From Cercophora sp. LCS_1 (lineage: Eukaryota > Ascomycota > Sordariomycetes > Sordariales > Lasiosphaeriaceae), in NCBI GenBank assembly GCA_036250225.1, contig JAPZLL010000039.1, positions 124,001 through 188,000 on the forward strand: DNA of 64,000 nucleotides, read 5' to 3'. Shown here one piece after another: positions 44,158 to 54,241 of this stretch; positions within the stretch are counted from its first letter, which is position 1, and each line of letters opens with the position of its first letter. The translations under genes and the position numbers were made by a program. Below the pieces are notes generated by a model. The model saw only the letters and a list, made by a program, of their open reading frames with translations, did not search any database and had not been told where the DNA came from.

Positions 44158-45450
44158 ATGCAGAATTCACCTCCCCTCACCCCACACTTCACACCCCTTC
44201 ATCCTCCATCACCCAGCTCCACGCCCTCATCCGCGCCACCCCGCCCTCCAACCCCCTCCTACTACAACACCCACCCCTCCCCCGCCTACGGCACCACCCT
44301 CCCTTGGCTGCGCTCCGCCGCGACCCAATGGCTCGCCTACGACTATGGTCGGCCCGCGAGGCTCACCTCAACGCAACCATTCCGCAATTCACACAGGGCG
44401 TCGTCGCGCCCTCGGAAACCGTTTGCATGCATTTCGCGGCGCTGTTTTCGAAAAAGGAGGGCGCGATCCCCGTCATGCCGCCGCACGGCTGGCCGAGCTC
44501 GTGGCTGGACTACGTGGGTGTGTTGGAGCGCGTGCGGGCGAGGCGTGATGAGGAGACGATGCCGTATCATGTTGTTGTGTCGAGCTTGCCGGACTTTGGG
44601 ATGGGTTCCGGCGGGGTGGATGCGGAGTTGGGGGTGCGGAGGGCGGCCGAGGTATTGGCTGGGCTGATGAGGGGGTTGGTTTTTGGAGGGGGGTATGTTT
44701 GTCAGAGCGCGATGTCCGGGGGGGGGGGGGGGGAGATTTGACGGCGGTGGTCGGGGGGTGTAGGGCTGTGCTTTGTGAGTGTCGAATTCGATTCGTTGAT
44801 GTTTGGTTTGTGGTCAGGTGGTGGAAAGGGGCTAACGGGACAAGTCAATAATATGCTGCTGAGCAGGGCGCAGAGAAAAGAGGTCGAGGGGCTTTGGTCA
44901 CCGAGGACGAGGCGGTTGCGTTAAGCAGGGCGGCGGCGTTTTTGGCTAACGGTATGGGGTATATGGTTGAGCAGGGGACGAGGCCGGCCACGATTGGGTT
45001 GGTTTGGAGACGAATCCGTTGGCAATGTTGGCTTGGTATGGTTCCGTTGTCGAGACATGGACTTGTATGGTGGTGCTGACCGAGATAGGATTGGCGAAAA
45101 GTACGTCGAGGACGGCCATCCGATCGAGACCATCCTGAAACAAGTTTCCTGGTGCTAGTTTACCAGGTCGTATGGACGGTCTCTCTGGCCATATATCCCG
45201 ATTCAGGCTGCCGTTGGAGGGTCAGAACCTGATTTGCCGACTACCCCGACCAACAAGCCGCTGGGGTATTCGTAGTATCTAAACGAGGTCCTAACGGTAG
45301 CAAGGTCTTGGATCGAGCACTTGTATCCAAATTTGGTCTTATACAGCACCCATAGAAAACGAACCAGTCCCAGCTTCTTCACGGTAGTAGACGAGAGAAA
45401 GAACAACTGGAAGTCGACGGGATGTAGGCACACGGTTGTATCCCGTCGAT
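44158..45450 (+). pseudogene. Epoxide hydrolase (EHN / alpha-beta hydrolase) relic
   Basis: Epoxide-hydrolase landmarks run in order through changing frames: AYGTTLPWLRSAATQWL; AREAHLNATIPQFTQGV; KEGAIPVMPPHGWPSSWLDY (oxyanion HGWP); YHVVVSSLPDFG; GYVCQ; VEQGTRPATIGLV; IGEKYVEDGHPIETILKQVS; FTRSYGRSLWPY; NKPLGYS; YPNLVLYSTH. Damage: a frame change near 44345 (YDY to WSARE), a run of 16 G at 44718-44733 where the nucleophile region should be, a frame change near 45000, a TAG just after KQVSWC near 45159, and another TAG in KPLGYS-TAG-YLNEV. The active-site QGGD-type nucleophile motif is lost. The gene should be inactive. Confidence 0.8.
44718..44733 (+). repeat. Poly-G tract (G16)
   Basis: Sixteen consecutive G inside the epoxide-hydrolase relic. 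Length may be unreliable in the assembly, and it is a likely cause of frame loss. Confidence 0.85.
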
Positions 45451-45731
45451 TTCAGCATGCTGGGCAACTATGGTGTGTCTCATCCCTCGCATTTCCATCT
45501 CGCCATCACAACCGAACGAGACCAAATTGAGCACAGCCACAATGCGCAACCGGGCGTAATTGAGCCGATCCTACACAATTAATCGCAATGACATCTTCCC
45601 GCTCGTGTACCTTGGCGCCTCTGTCACGGTAGGGTAGTGAGATCGATCAAAAACATGAAGTTCAAGGATGAAAAGCAACCAAAACTGTGATTTTAAACGC
45701 CAAGCTATGCAAAAACAACAAAAGTCATGAA

Positions 45732-47525
45732 TCATGAGGCCACTTCCGTCCGCCGACTCGCCATGCGGAACCCAAGTCCCCTGAGCCTCTCCGAGACCAT
45801 CTCTAGAATGGTCGACGAATGGCGCTGCTGACGGGCCTCTTCCCGATCTCTCTGCCGACCGAGGAGAGCCTGGATCCGCAGATACAACGACTGTTCAGCC
45901 AACGACATCTGTCCGCTGAGGAACCGCCGGTGGCGCTTGGCTTGCGGCTCATCCTCTGCTGTCTCCGTCGTAGTCGCCTCTGCCTCGACAGCCGCAGAAG
46001 CCGCCGAGCTGGACTCGCCTGGTGTCTCCGCCGGTTCCGTGTCGGCAGTTAGAGTGTCGGCATCCGCCTTTTTGCCGAAGAACTTGTCATAGACAAGCCA
46101 GACGTCGAAGCCGGTGCGGATGGACGTAGCGTCGCTTCCACTCTGAGACGGCAGCTCCTCGTCTGAGATGCCAGGCTTCGGCGTCCGATCCGAAAGGTCG
46201 ACAAGCCAATCCATCAGCCGTGAAAGAGCCCCGCTGTCGATATCCTCCGCCTCGCGCTCAACTCTCTCCATAAAAGCCCGAAAATCCAGCGCATCGTCGT
46301 TCTCGAGATCCCAGGGATCCGACTTGTCTGCGTTGTGAAAAAACACGGCGACGACATCCTCATCGACCTGCAGCATGTTTGTCTCCCCAACCACCTTCTC
46401 CCTGCTCACCTTCCACAACACACTCTCCTCTCTCGCCAAAGCTCTGAGGCGATTCCTCTCGCACCCTTCGCAAACCTCATACCCCTCCATCCCTTCCTCG
46501 ACAATCTTCATCTTCCTACACCGTCCACAAACCGTCTGCGTCCTCCACCTGGCCAAGGCAGCCTTTCCTTCCTCAGTCTCCCTCCCGCTCCCATAAAACT
46601 TCTCCAAACAGAAATTGCATCTTCTCCGATGACAAAAGAGCCCGCCTTCGCCCGTCCAGTTCGTCAACTCCCTCTGCTTGGCACTGAACTTATCACTCCT
46701 CTTCCACTTCCAGCACCCATAGCACGCATAATACGATCGCCACCCCCTACTCAGACGCCCCTTTCTCGAAAGCATAAACTCAAACATCTCCAGCACGCTT
46801 CCCCACTTTGACGGGTCCCCAATGACCCTCCTCATCCCCTGTCCAGTGGCAGCCAGGCGAATCCGATCTTGATACCCCAGCTCACCCAGGACCTGTTTCA
46901 TCACGCTGCCAGGGAGTCTCTCCAACCGCGAGGGTTTAACGGCCTGTTCCTGAGGCACGCAAAATGTCCCGCCCCAGGGCATCTCGACGCACCTCGTCTC
47001 GTTGGTCTTCCACTCCCCGCACTGGTGGCAGAGATACCAAACCTTGCCATCCTTCTTCAAACCGTCGCGGAGATGGGGAACCAGTTGTTTTGCGCGGCAG
47101 CATTCCCAGCAGAAACGCTCCCGTTTCCGTCGATCGAAACTGCCTTTCCCTCGGCGTCCTTTGCGGTGCTTGTCGGCAAATGCGGTTCTGTGGAGGAATC
47201 GAAAGCATTGCAGGCAGGCGAGATGGTCCTTGTGCTGATCGAATTGTTCGACCTCGAGATAAAAGTCGATCTTGGAGTCGCGAGTACAGAGTTCGTCTGG
47301 GATGATGGAGGCGTGGAGGCGCGAGTTGGTCAGCGCGAGAGTGTGGACTGTTGCGTAGTCGAGGGAGAACAGCACGTTATGCAGGATATCGAAGGGGAGG
47401 GATTCGAAGGAGGTGAGAGGTGTGATCAGGCGGGTGGCATTCGGGGAAGGGGAGGCGTCCATGGTGTCGGCGTCATGCGTCACGGCCTCGGGTGGTGGTT
47501 GGGCCTGAGGGTCTGTTGCTGACAT
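45732..47525 (-). CDS. Protein with two F-box-like motifs and CxxC clusters
   Basis: About 597 residues if started at MSATDPQAQPPPE; an in-frame ATG 22 codons upstream (47591) is possible. The first F-box-like motif is at about 35-80 (FESLPFDILHNVLFSLDY). A second lies near 200-245 (RLERLPGSVMKQVLGELG). Between and after them are cysteine pairs typical of zinc-ribbon-like modules: CLQCFRF, FCWECCRAK, YLCHQCGEW, YACYGCWKW, CNFCLEKF, VCGRCRKM and VCEGC. The C-terminal third is acidic and Ala/Glu rich and ends in an arginine-rich helix. The combination is known among Sordariomycete F-box proteins of unknown target. SCF-type ubiquitination is a family expectation; zinc binding is inferred. Confidence 0.75.
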   Translation of the reverse strand: MSATDPQAQPPPEAVTHDADTMDASPSPNATRLITPLTSFESLPFDILHNVLFSLDYATVHTLALTNSRLHASIIPDELCTRDSKIDFYLEVEQFDQHKDHLACLQCFRFLHRTAFADKHRKGRRGKGSFDRRKRERFCWECCRAKQLVPHLRDGLKKDGKVWYLCHQCGEWKTNETRCVEMPWGGTFCVPQEQAVKPSRLERLPGSVMKQVLGELGYQDRIRLAATGQGMRRVIGDPSKWGSVLEMFEFMLSRKGRLSRGWRSYYACYGCWKWKRSDKFSAKQRELTNWTGEGGLFCHRRRCNFCLEKFYGSGRETEEGKAALARWRTQTVCGRCRKMKIVEEGMEGYEVCEGCERNRLRALAREESVLWKVSREKVVGETNMLQVDEDVVAVFFHNADKSDPWDLENDDALDFRAFMERVEREAEDIDSGALSRLMDWLVDLSDRTPKPGISDEELPSQSGSDATSIRTGFDVWLVYDKFFGKKADADTLTADTEPAETPGESSSAASAAVEAEATTTETAEDEPQAKRHRRFLSGQMSLAEQSLYLRIQALLGRQRDREEARQQRHSSTILEMVSERLRGLGFRMASRRTEVAS

Positions 47526-48039
47526 GGTTGGATTGACGTTTGCAGTGGTCTGGTCATCAATGAGAGGAGAAAGTGTGATGGGGAAAAACAATTACAATTG
47601 CTAAGGGATAGAAAGTAAATGGCAGCAATCCGCAAAAAAACAGAGATGCCTGGAGTTGGTTGAAGCGGTGTGTTTGGTGATGAGCGGACTCGTCACAGGC
47701 CGTGCGCGGTCGCGCTATATAGGACGACAAACAGCGATGACTGCAGGATCACTCATGCCATCTCCAATCACGGCGTCTGGTTGCTTGACTCAGATCCGCC
47801 AGATACTGAGGTCGATGTCGGGACCTCACCGGGCTGAGTCACTGTTTGTGAAATGCCCAGCTGCGATTGGGCTTGCTGATTGGTGACATGTGTTGCGGGC
47901 GCAGGCTGCTCAGCCTAGGCTTGGCGGGCTACTGCTGCTGCACGACCTTTCAACATCGCCAATCCGCATTGGGGCAGGGCTGCGGCCTCTCAAACCAGCC
48001 ATTGGTGCTTGGCAAAGCCTCAGGCCGTCCTCACATGGA
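47526..48039. other. Intergenic region
   Basis: 514 bases including the 5' flank of the F-box gene and the 3' flank of the Zn2Cys6 gene. Nothing else is supported. Confidence 0.5.
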
Positions 48040-50774
48040 TCAGAACATGTTCCGGATATGTTGGTAAACGCCGCCGTTGATACCGCCGATGTGGGCCAAA
48101 TAAGAACCGTCTTCAATCCCGGTGAGACCGCCCCGTGATACCATGTCCCCAGCACCCGATGTTGCGGGACTGACGCCTGCACTGGACATGCCGTTCAGCA
48201 TCTCATAGAGACGCTGCATCTCGGACTGCAGTCTCAGACCATTGCTGGGGTCATCGCCGTTTGTCTGTGCCTGCTGCAGCGTCGGTGTTGACGACGATGA
48301 AGCGTGATGTGGTGTTCCTCTGCTCCCCGCGCGACTGGTCGCTGAGCTATAAGGAATCGCCAGGGACGATACGGGGCTTTGCATGTTGCCAAACATGTGC
48401 GACAAGTTGCCCGCTTCGTTGTGGTGACGGCGGTCGTCTTCAAGGCCCAGCTGCGGGGCATAAGCCTTCAAGGAACGCACCGTCTCCCACAACCGCTGCG
48501 ACACAAACGAGCGTGCCGACATGTCCTTTACCAACTCGAGCGCAGAGTAGAACTCGTTGCGGCAACTGGCGCTGAAGTGAAGCGGCGCATGGGTCGAAGC
48601 AAGGAACAGGACCGCGAGGGCTGAAGTCAAAAACTGGTGATAGAATACCTGGATCCTACGGTATAGGTTCGTTGTGTTGTTGAGGAAAGCGAGGAACCGA
48701 ATGGTCTCCTTGGCCAGATCGACCGCTGTATGGGCTAGCACTTGGTTCTCCTCAATGCTGATAGCACTGTGCAAGACCGGTGTGAACAACCAGATGCGGA
48801 TCTAGAAAGTGTCAGTCTCCGGCGGCGGCTTGAGAGCGGATGGGATTGTTCACACCTGATTCAGCCTCAACCTTGTCCAGATCCGCAATCGCTGGAGGTT
48901 GTACGTAGGCCCCGAGGGAACGGGAACACTGGTGTTGTCGATAGGCCCAGACTTGACCTCATCAGGCACGCTATCGTACCACGCAAGAATCTCCCTATCG
49001 AGCTCCTCAAAGTCACCCCGCTTCAAATCGCGAACAACTGCAGGTTCAAAGTAGTCAACCAGCTTCCATATCTTGGCAGCTAGCCTGGAGTAAGTGATCA
49101 TGGCGACCAGGTACGGATGGCTCTCCTGGATCTCGTCAGGCCAAGCCAGATGAACAGGGGGGGTGCAGCCTTACCGGCAAGGGGAGTTTAGGGTCGATCT
49201 TGTCATCGTGGCAAACGAAAGGCAGGCCAGTGCTGAAGCTCCAGCGGCGATCGAGAGTGTATGATGACCAAAACGACGTCGAGGCGTTCCGACGGTCTTC
49301 TGGATCTGCGATCTTCTCAAGCCCCTCCCTCCTGTGCAAACCAAGCTCAAAACACAATCGCATTACATGGCCTATCATGCGCCACGCGAGGACCTCGTCG
49401 TTGGATAAAAACCTATATCCGGCGCAAAGGGCGAGGAACGGGAGTCTCGAGGCGTCCGCGGGTTCGCTCATAAGCATCTTGTCGACGGTAGGCTGAATGG
49501 AGTCGTAGAGGCGGACAGCTCTGGCGCTGTCTCCATGCTCCTCGACCAACAGGGCGCAGCAGATTACAATCTTCAGTAGCATCGTCTTTGGATCCGAGAA
49601 TATTTCGTCTTGGTTGGACGAAGGTCCACGCTCAGTCCGTCGCAAGCTTTCCGTCCATGTGGCGAGCCATTTTGCATGCTCGATAATGTTATCCACCGAG
49701 ACAACAGGGTACATGATGCCAACCTCTTCCTCGTGAAGACGGCAGAGCCGAACCATTTCATCCTTGTCGAATTCCCAGAGAGGATCTGGCGGTTTTATGT
49801 AGGGTGACTGCGGCGCGTGGGGAAGAGGAGACATATGAGGCGTTGGCTCCCGGACTAAGCCGCCATTGTCGGCAGACTCGCCCAGGCCCCTGTAGCCCAT
49901 GTTGTGGAGGGTGTTCTTTGCGACGTCAACGGTGAAGGCAATACTCGTCGGCCCGTTAATTGACGGGGGCACTCGGAAGGGGGGCAACGACTTCGGCAGG
50001 GACGGGATCGATGATATCGTCGACGAGGGGGTCGCGCTCGAGGGGTTGCGATCTTGAATCGGAGCGAGACGGAGGGTTTCTTGACGGAGAGCGGTCATGT
50101 TTGCCATGAGCTCGTTGATCTGGTGCTGCAGACGGCTAACATGATCCGTCACCTGCTTGAACTCTTCCGAGTCCTTCAGACTGTTGGTACAGCAGTTGGG
50201 CGCATAAAGACATTGTAGGCTCAGATGGCCGCACCGCTGACATGGCGATTGGCCGTTGCATTTGATCTTCCGCCTCTTGCACTCGTTACTGCAAACTGTT
50301 AGGGGGACTCAATTGAATGCAGGTCAAGCTTTGCGAGAACTGCCAGGCGCTGGATTGGGTCGGGCATACCATGCAATGGAGATGTACTGTTGGGAGGCAC
50401 TGAGTTAGCACGATGTAGGGCGCAAGGGGCTGCGATGCAGGCTCTGGCCGGGGGAGACCAACTCTGTTCCTTTTGCTCCGCTGTTGCTTGGATGAACTGT
50501 CCGCATCATCCTCCGCTCTCCTCTTGGAGGCGCTTGTGCTGGCATCATTCCCGTTGACTGTTAGCGGCGAGGAACCGGCCTGGGGTTGGGTGGCATGGGC
50601 GGAATTGTCTCCGAGCGCGGAATGCGAGGAGTGGTGACTGCTTGGGCGATGTGGACCGGTGCGGGCGGGAGAATAGGCGGTTGCGTCGGTCGCTGACGCT
50701 GAAGCGCCCACTGCAGGCGGAGCCGGACCCAGAAAGGAGCGGATTTCGCTCGCTTGCGTCTCGAGAAGATCCAT
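48040..50774 (-). CDS. Zn2Cys6 transcription factor (fungal-specific TF domain)
   Basis: 824 residues in five exons: 50774-50463, 50386-50370 (17 bases), 50288-49175, 49125-48856 and 48801-48040. All frames join. The N-terminal 104 residues are Ser/Ala-rich and end in a basic stretch (KQQRSKRNR). The zinc cluster is built across two introns: YISIAC-NECKRRKIKC then NGQSPCQRCGHLSLQC, giving CxxC, CKRRKIKC and CxxC spacing. A coiled-coil dimerisation segment follows (VSRLQHQINELMANMTALRQ). The middle homology region covers about 280-620 (LHEEEVGIMYPVVS, RMIGHVMRLCFELGLHRREG). The C-terminus is Ser/Gly-rich. No pathway can be assigned; it is 42 kb from the polyketide cluster. FAH lies directly upstream on the same strand. 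Confidence 0.92.
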
Positions 50775-50823
50775 GTTTCGCGCGCCGTCGCTTTCAGGTG
50801 CCAATCTGACCACGAGCCAAACG

Positions 50824-50845
50824 CCGTTGCGTTGCGTTGCGTTGC
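50824..50845 (+). repeat. Microsatellite (CGTTG)4
   Basis: Four near-perfect copies of a 5-base unit just upstream of the Zn2Cys6 start, likely in its 5' untranslated region. Confidence 0.8.
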
Positions 50846-51114
50846 GGCGTGGCGACCAACCTGCTTCCCCTCCGCTGCAGAGAAAAGATGCGACCACAGA
50901 CTCGGACAAAGGAAGCCACATGGCAGAGGTCTCGCTTCGTCGTCAGCGCCCGCAGCTTAGTGAGCCGACTCACGTGATGTCTCTGCGAAGCCCCTGATCA
51001 GGCCAAGCGCGTCCAGGAAGGGTTAGAAGCGGGAATCTGAATTCTCAGCAGGAGTCAACGCTGAGCCGTGCTGATGCCTTCTACCGAAATCTAGATACAT
51101 AAACAAACACGCTG

Positions 51115-52480
51115 TCAACGTCTCAGGACGGAGCTGAAGATGCGCCCTCTACACTCGCCGAATCCAACTCTTGCTCCATCGCTTCCACAGGCGCCGCGAA
51201 GCGTGACGGTGTCACCGTCCTTGAGAAAAGTTCGCGCATCCATGCCATACAATAGGACCTCTTTCTTGCCTCCCAGGGTTGCCTCCAACAGACTCCCGCA
51301 CTCCCCACCAGCAGGGCCCCCAGGGCCGCTTATCGTCCCGGATCCGAGCAAGTCGCCGGTCCGCAGTGGACAGCCGCCGAGCGTGTGATGCGCAATCATC
51401 TGCGGGAAAGACCACATGAGATTCTTCGCTGTCGTCCTCGTGATGGTCGTCGTATCTCCCTCAGGTGCTATTACTCCAACATTAGCGCCGGTCCCGTCCT
51501 GTTGATGCTGATTGGGAACACCTACTGGTCAAATCCACCTCAAGGCGAATGTCAAAGGCGACATCGTCCCTGTCTTCCTTGAGATATGTCTGTATCTCAG
51601 TCGTGTTCTCGATACCCTTGACCCTGAACGGCTCCAGGGCGTCGGCAAGGACAACCCAAGGGCTGATGGAGGTCCCAAAATTCTTGCTGTTGAACGGCCC
51701 CAGCGGGACGTATTCCCAAGACTGGATGTCGCGAGCGCTCCAGTCGTTAAGCAGCACATAACCAAAGATGTGATCCTGTGCTTCAGCTGCCGTGATAGGC
51801 TCTCCCATCTCGTTCGGCGTCGCGATCAAGCATCCCAACTCGAGCTCAAAGTCTAGCCTGCGGCATGGTCCCGTTGTTGGCTGCTTGGGCTCTGCGGTGG
51901 GATCGAGCAGGAATTGGCCAATCGGTCTGCGGATTGGCGTCCCTGAGACAACGATACTAGACGCGCGCCCGTGATACCCGACCGGAAGATGGGTGTAGTT
52001 GGGCTGGATGGCGTTGTCAGGTCCTCTGAACATGACACCGACAGCGTAGGCATGATGGTAACCGGCGTAAAAGTCCGTGTAATCCCCAATGGCCATGGGC
52101 AGGTGCATCTTCAAGCTCCGCTGGGGGACCAGGGCCTTAGATCGGAGCTCGGCGTTGTCCCGGAGGACATCGGGGCGGGATCCATCGGCCGAGAGGAGGT
52201 CTTGGACCCCGGTCCGGACCTCGCGATGCGCCGCGCGCCCAAGTCGCGCAAACGCATTGAGCGTTGAGTGCGAAAAGACATCTTCATGGTCGGCGAGGCT
52301 AGGGAAAAGCGATTTTATATCCGCATGCTTTGCGAGCACTTTGAGATCGAGGACGTGGGACCCAATGGCCACGGCGACATGTGGGGTGGGGTCGTCAAGG
52401 GTGCTGACAATGCCGAAGGGGATGTTTTGCAGCGAGAAGTCGCTCGAGGGATCGAGGTCCGGCACCCACGAAGTCGCCAT
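51115..52480 (-). CDS. fahA: Fumarylacetoacetase
   Basis: 435 residues in two exons, 52480-51526 and 51467-51115. The 58-base intron (GTAGGT, CTAAT branch, TAATAG) must be removed to reach the conserved C-terminus. Last enzyme of tyrosine/phenylalanine catabolism: it splits fumarylacetoacetate to fumarate and acetoacetate in the cytosol. Landmarks: SFLQ-like N-terminal domain (DFSLQNIPFGIVST); IGDYTDFYAGYHHAY with the metal-binding Asp and catalytic-site His; VGYHGRASSIVVSG; DFELELGCL (metal Glu); LLNDWSARDIQSWEYVPLGP; FGTSISPWVV; AHHTLGGCPLRTGDLLGSGT. Length is normal for the family. Other genes of the pathway are not in the window. Eukaryotic FAH is usually conserved housekeeping sequence, so this gene anchors a stable chromosomal neighbourhood. 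Confidence 0.95.
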
Positions 52481-53091
52481 TATAGGTAATTCCGAAACAG
52501 CACCAACAATGGATTGTAGGGCCCGGAGATATTAGCGAGTAAGTTCCGTCGTTTGGCTGTCTCAATTGCTTTGTACTCGGTCGTGCCCGCACCGGTTGAG
52601 ATTCCCGTTCTCGCGGGGCTGCCCCTCCCCTCCGACGGAAGCCGCCCCCACCTGTCCCCCCCTTTCCGCGCAGATGCCGACCGAAGCCGCACACCTTACC
52701 TTCGTCTGGGTTCTTGAATGTTGAATCGTATATAGGTGATCAGGCGTTCGAATGACAATTGGTATTGCTCTGACCACCGTGATCGCCGCCTCTTTTTCTG
52801 TGACTTCGTCTCGGTCAAGAGCGCGTCGTTCGCCCGAGGTGCCCCGCATCTCAGCGACGCCAAGTCCCCAATAAAAGACTACACAATACCTCAATGAACA
52901 GTATTTAAAAGGCAATGCCAGGAAGAGGTGAGCTGCCTCGGACCCCAAAATTTTAAATGAGCTCTAGACAGTTATCTTCCCAGGAGTTGGAAAATCTGCC
53001 GACCACCCGAGACCATTTATAGCGACGTGGGCCGGGCTTGTGTGCGGACGTTTTTTGTACAATACCAACTTGGGCACACATTTTAGAAACA
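52481..53091. other. Intergenic region without recognised gene
   Basis: No gene is supported beyond the FAH promoter and the 3' side of the next gene. Confidence 0.4.
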
Positions 53092-53234
53092 TCACAAGCA
53101 CCACGCGTCCAAGAGCTTTGCCATCATGACAGCAATCGCCTTCCATGTGCAATTCCACGGCCTACCCAACAACCCTCGCGACCAAACTAAGCCGTCAGTC
53201 TCACAATCCCACGCCACCCCAGGACTATCAAAAC

Positions 53235-53652
53235 TTACAAGCTCCCAATCGCACACCCAGGCGACGGCACAAAGCAATGCGTCCCCTTCTGCAGCGGCGA
53301 GCCCGCGCCCTTACAGTCGACATGGCAGAACGTGATGACGGAGTAGTCAGTCCCTGAAAAGTTCTGGTCAATCTCCAGACGCTGCCAATCCGTGCCGGTG
53401 GGGGCGTCGTAGCAGTTGCTGACGCTGCCCTTGAAGGGGTCGAGGTTGATACGGGGCCAGGTGCTGATTGCTGGTTCGTTGTGGTTGCAGTTTGTGTTGG
53501 AGTCTGCCGGCAGTCATGGTCTGTCAGTGAGGGGAAAGAAAAAAAACAAAAGAAAAGAAGAGCGGGGACAGACAGAATCGGTATTGGAAGTCGGCAGCTG
53601 AGGCGAGGGTTGCCGCGAGGGCGGTGATGAGGAGGAGGAGGATATTCGCCAT
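53235..53652 (-). CDS. Small cysteine-containing secreted protein
   Basis: Exons 53652-53574 and 53503-53235 give 115 residues. The signal peptide is MANILLLLITALAATLASAA. The intron has a weak donor (GTCTGT) but restores the run FQYRF-YSNTNCNHNEPA. The mature part has cysteines in TNCNHN, SNCYDA, TFCHVDCKG, HCFVPS and GCAIG. The stop used here (TAA at 53235-53237) lies inside a perfect donor GTAAGT, followed 51 bases later by a CTGAC branch point and TTAG acceptor. A third exon ending at 53092 is therefore possible and would replace the last residues. No family was recognised. Confidence 0.62.
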
Positions 53653-54241
53653 TTTGATGGTTGTTCTTGGGTGGAGAGAAGTGGCTGAGTGAACGCCCTG
53701 AGAAGAACGACTTCCCTCCTCTTATAAACTCATGTCCTGGGCAGATGTTACTGTCATCGCATTTCCTCGTTGCATATGCCAGCTGACCGGGTACTAATAT
53801 CGGTACGTTTGCCGTGGCGGAAAAATCCCATATACTTAAACCTCAATCCTTCCAATTCCTAAATACTATACCAAGCCTGAGCGGCCCAGTTAGTTCGAGC
53901 CCTCAGTGACCCCGCTCGGCAGCGGCCTGCGGTCAAGCCAGGTCAAATATGAGCTGCATACATTGCAGCGGGGGAGCTGTGTTCCACCTGCAGCTGTAGG
54001 CGGCCAGCGGATATACAAGGCAGACTCACCCCATGGACTGGTGCGATATATCCTTATGGAACTTGAGGAGTCGGCCAAGAGTGCAGGCGGGAGTGTTTAA
54101 CCGGTCATGGAACCACAGATTAAAAAAAAAAAAAATGCAAAAGAGACCGAGTAGCTGATAAGATGGCGACTGCTTGGGTGTCTTCAGAAAAGATGTTTAA
54201 TATGCGGAGCAGGTGATGAATGTTTGCCCCAATCGCCCAGC
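53653..54241. other. Intergenic region
   Basis: Promoter side of the secreted-protein gene; an A-run (about 14 A) near 54122. No gene is supported. Confidence 0.45.
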
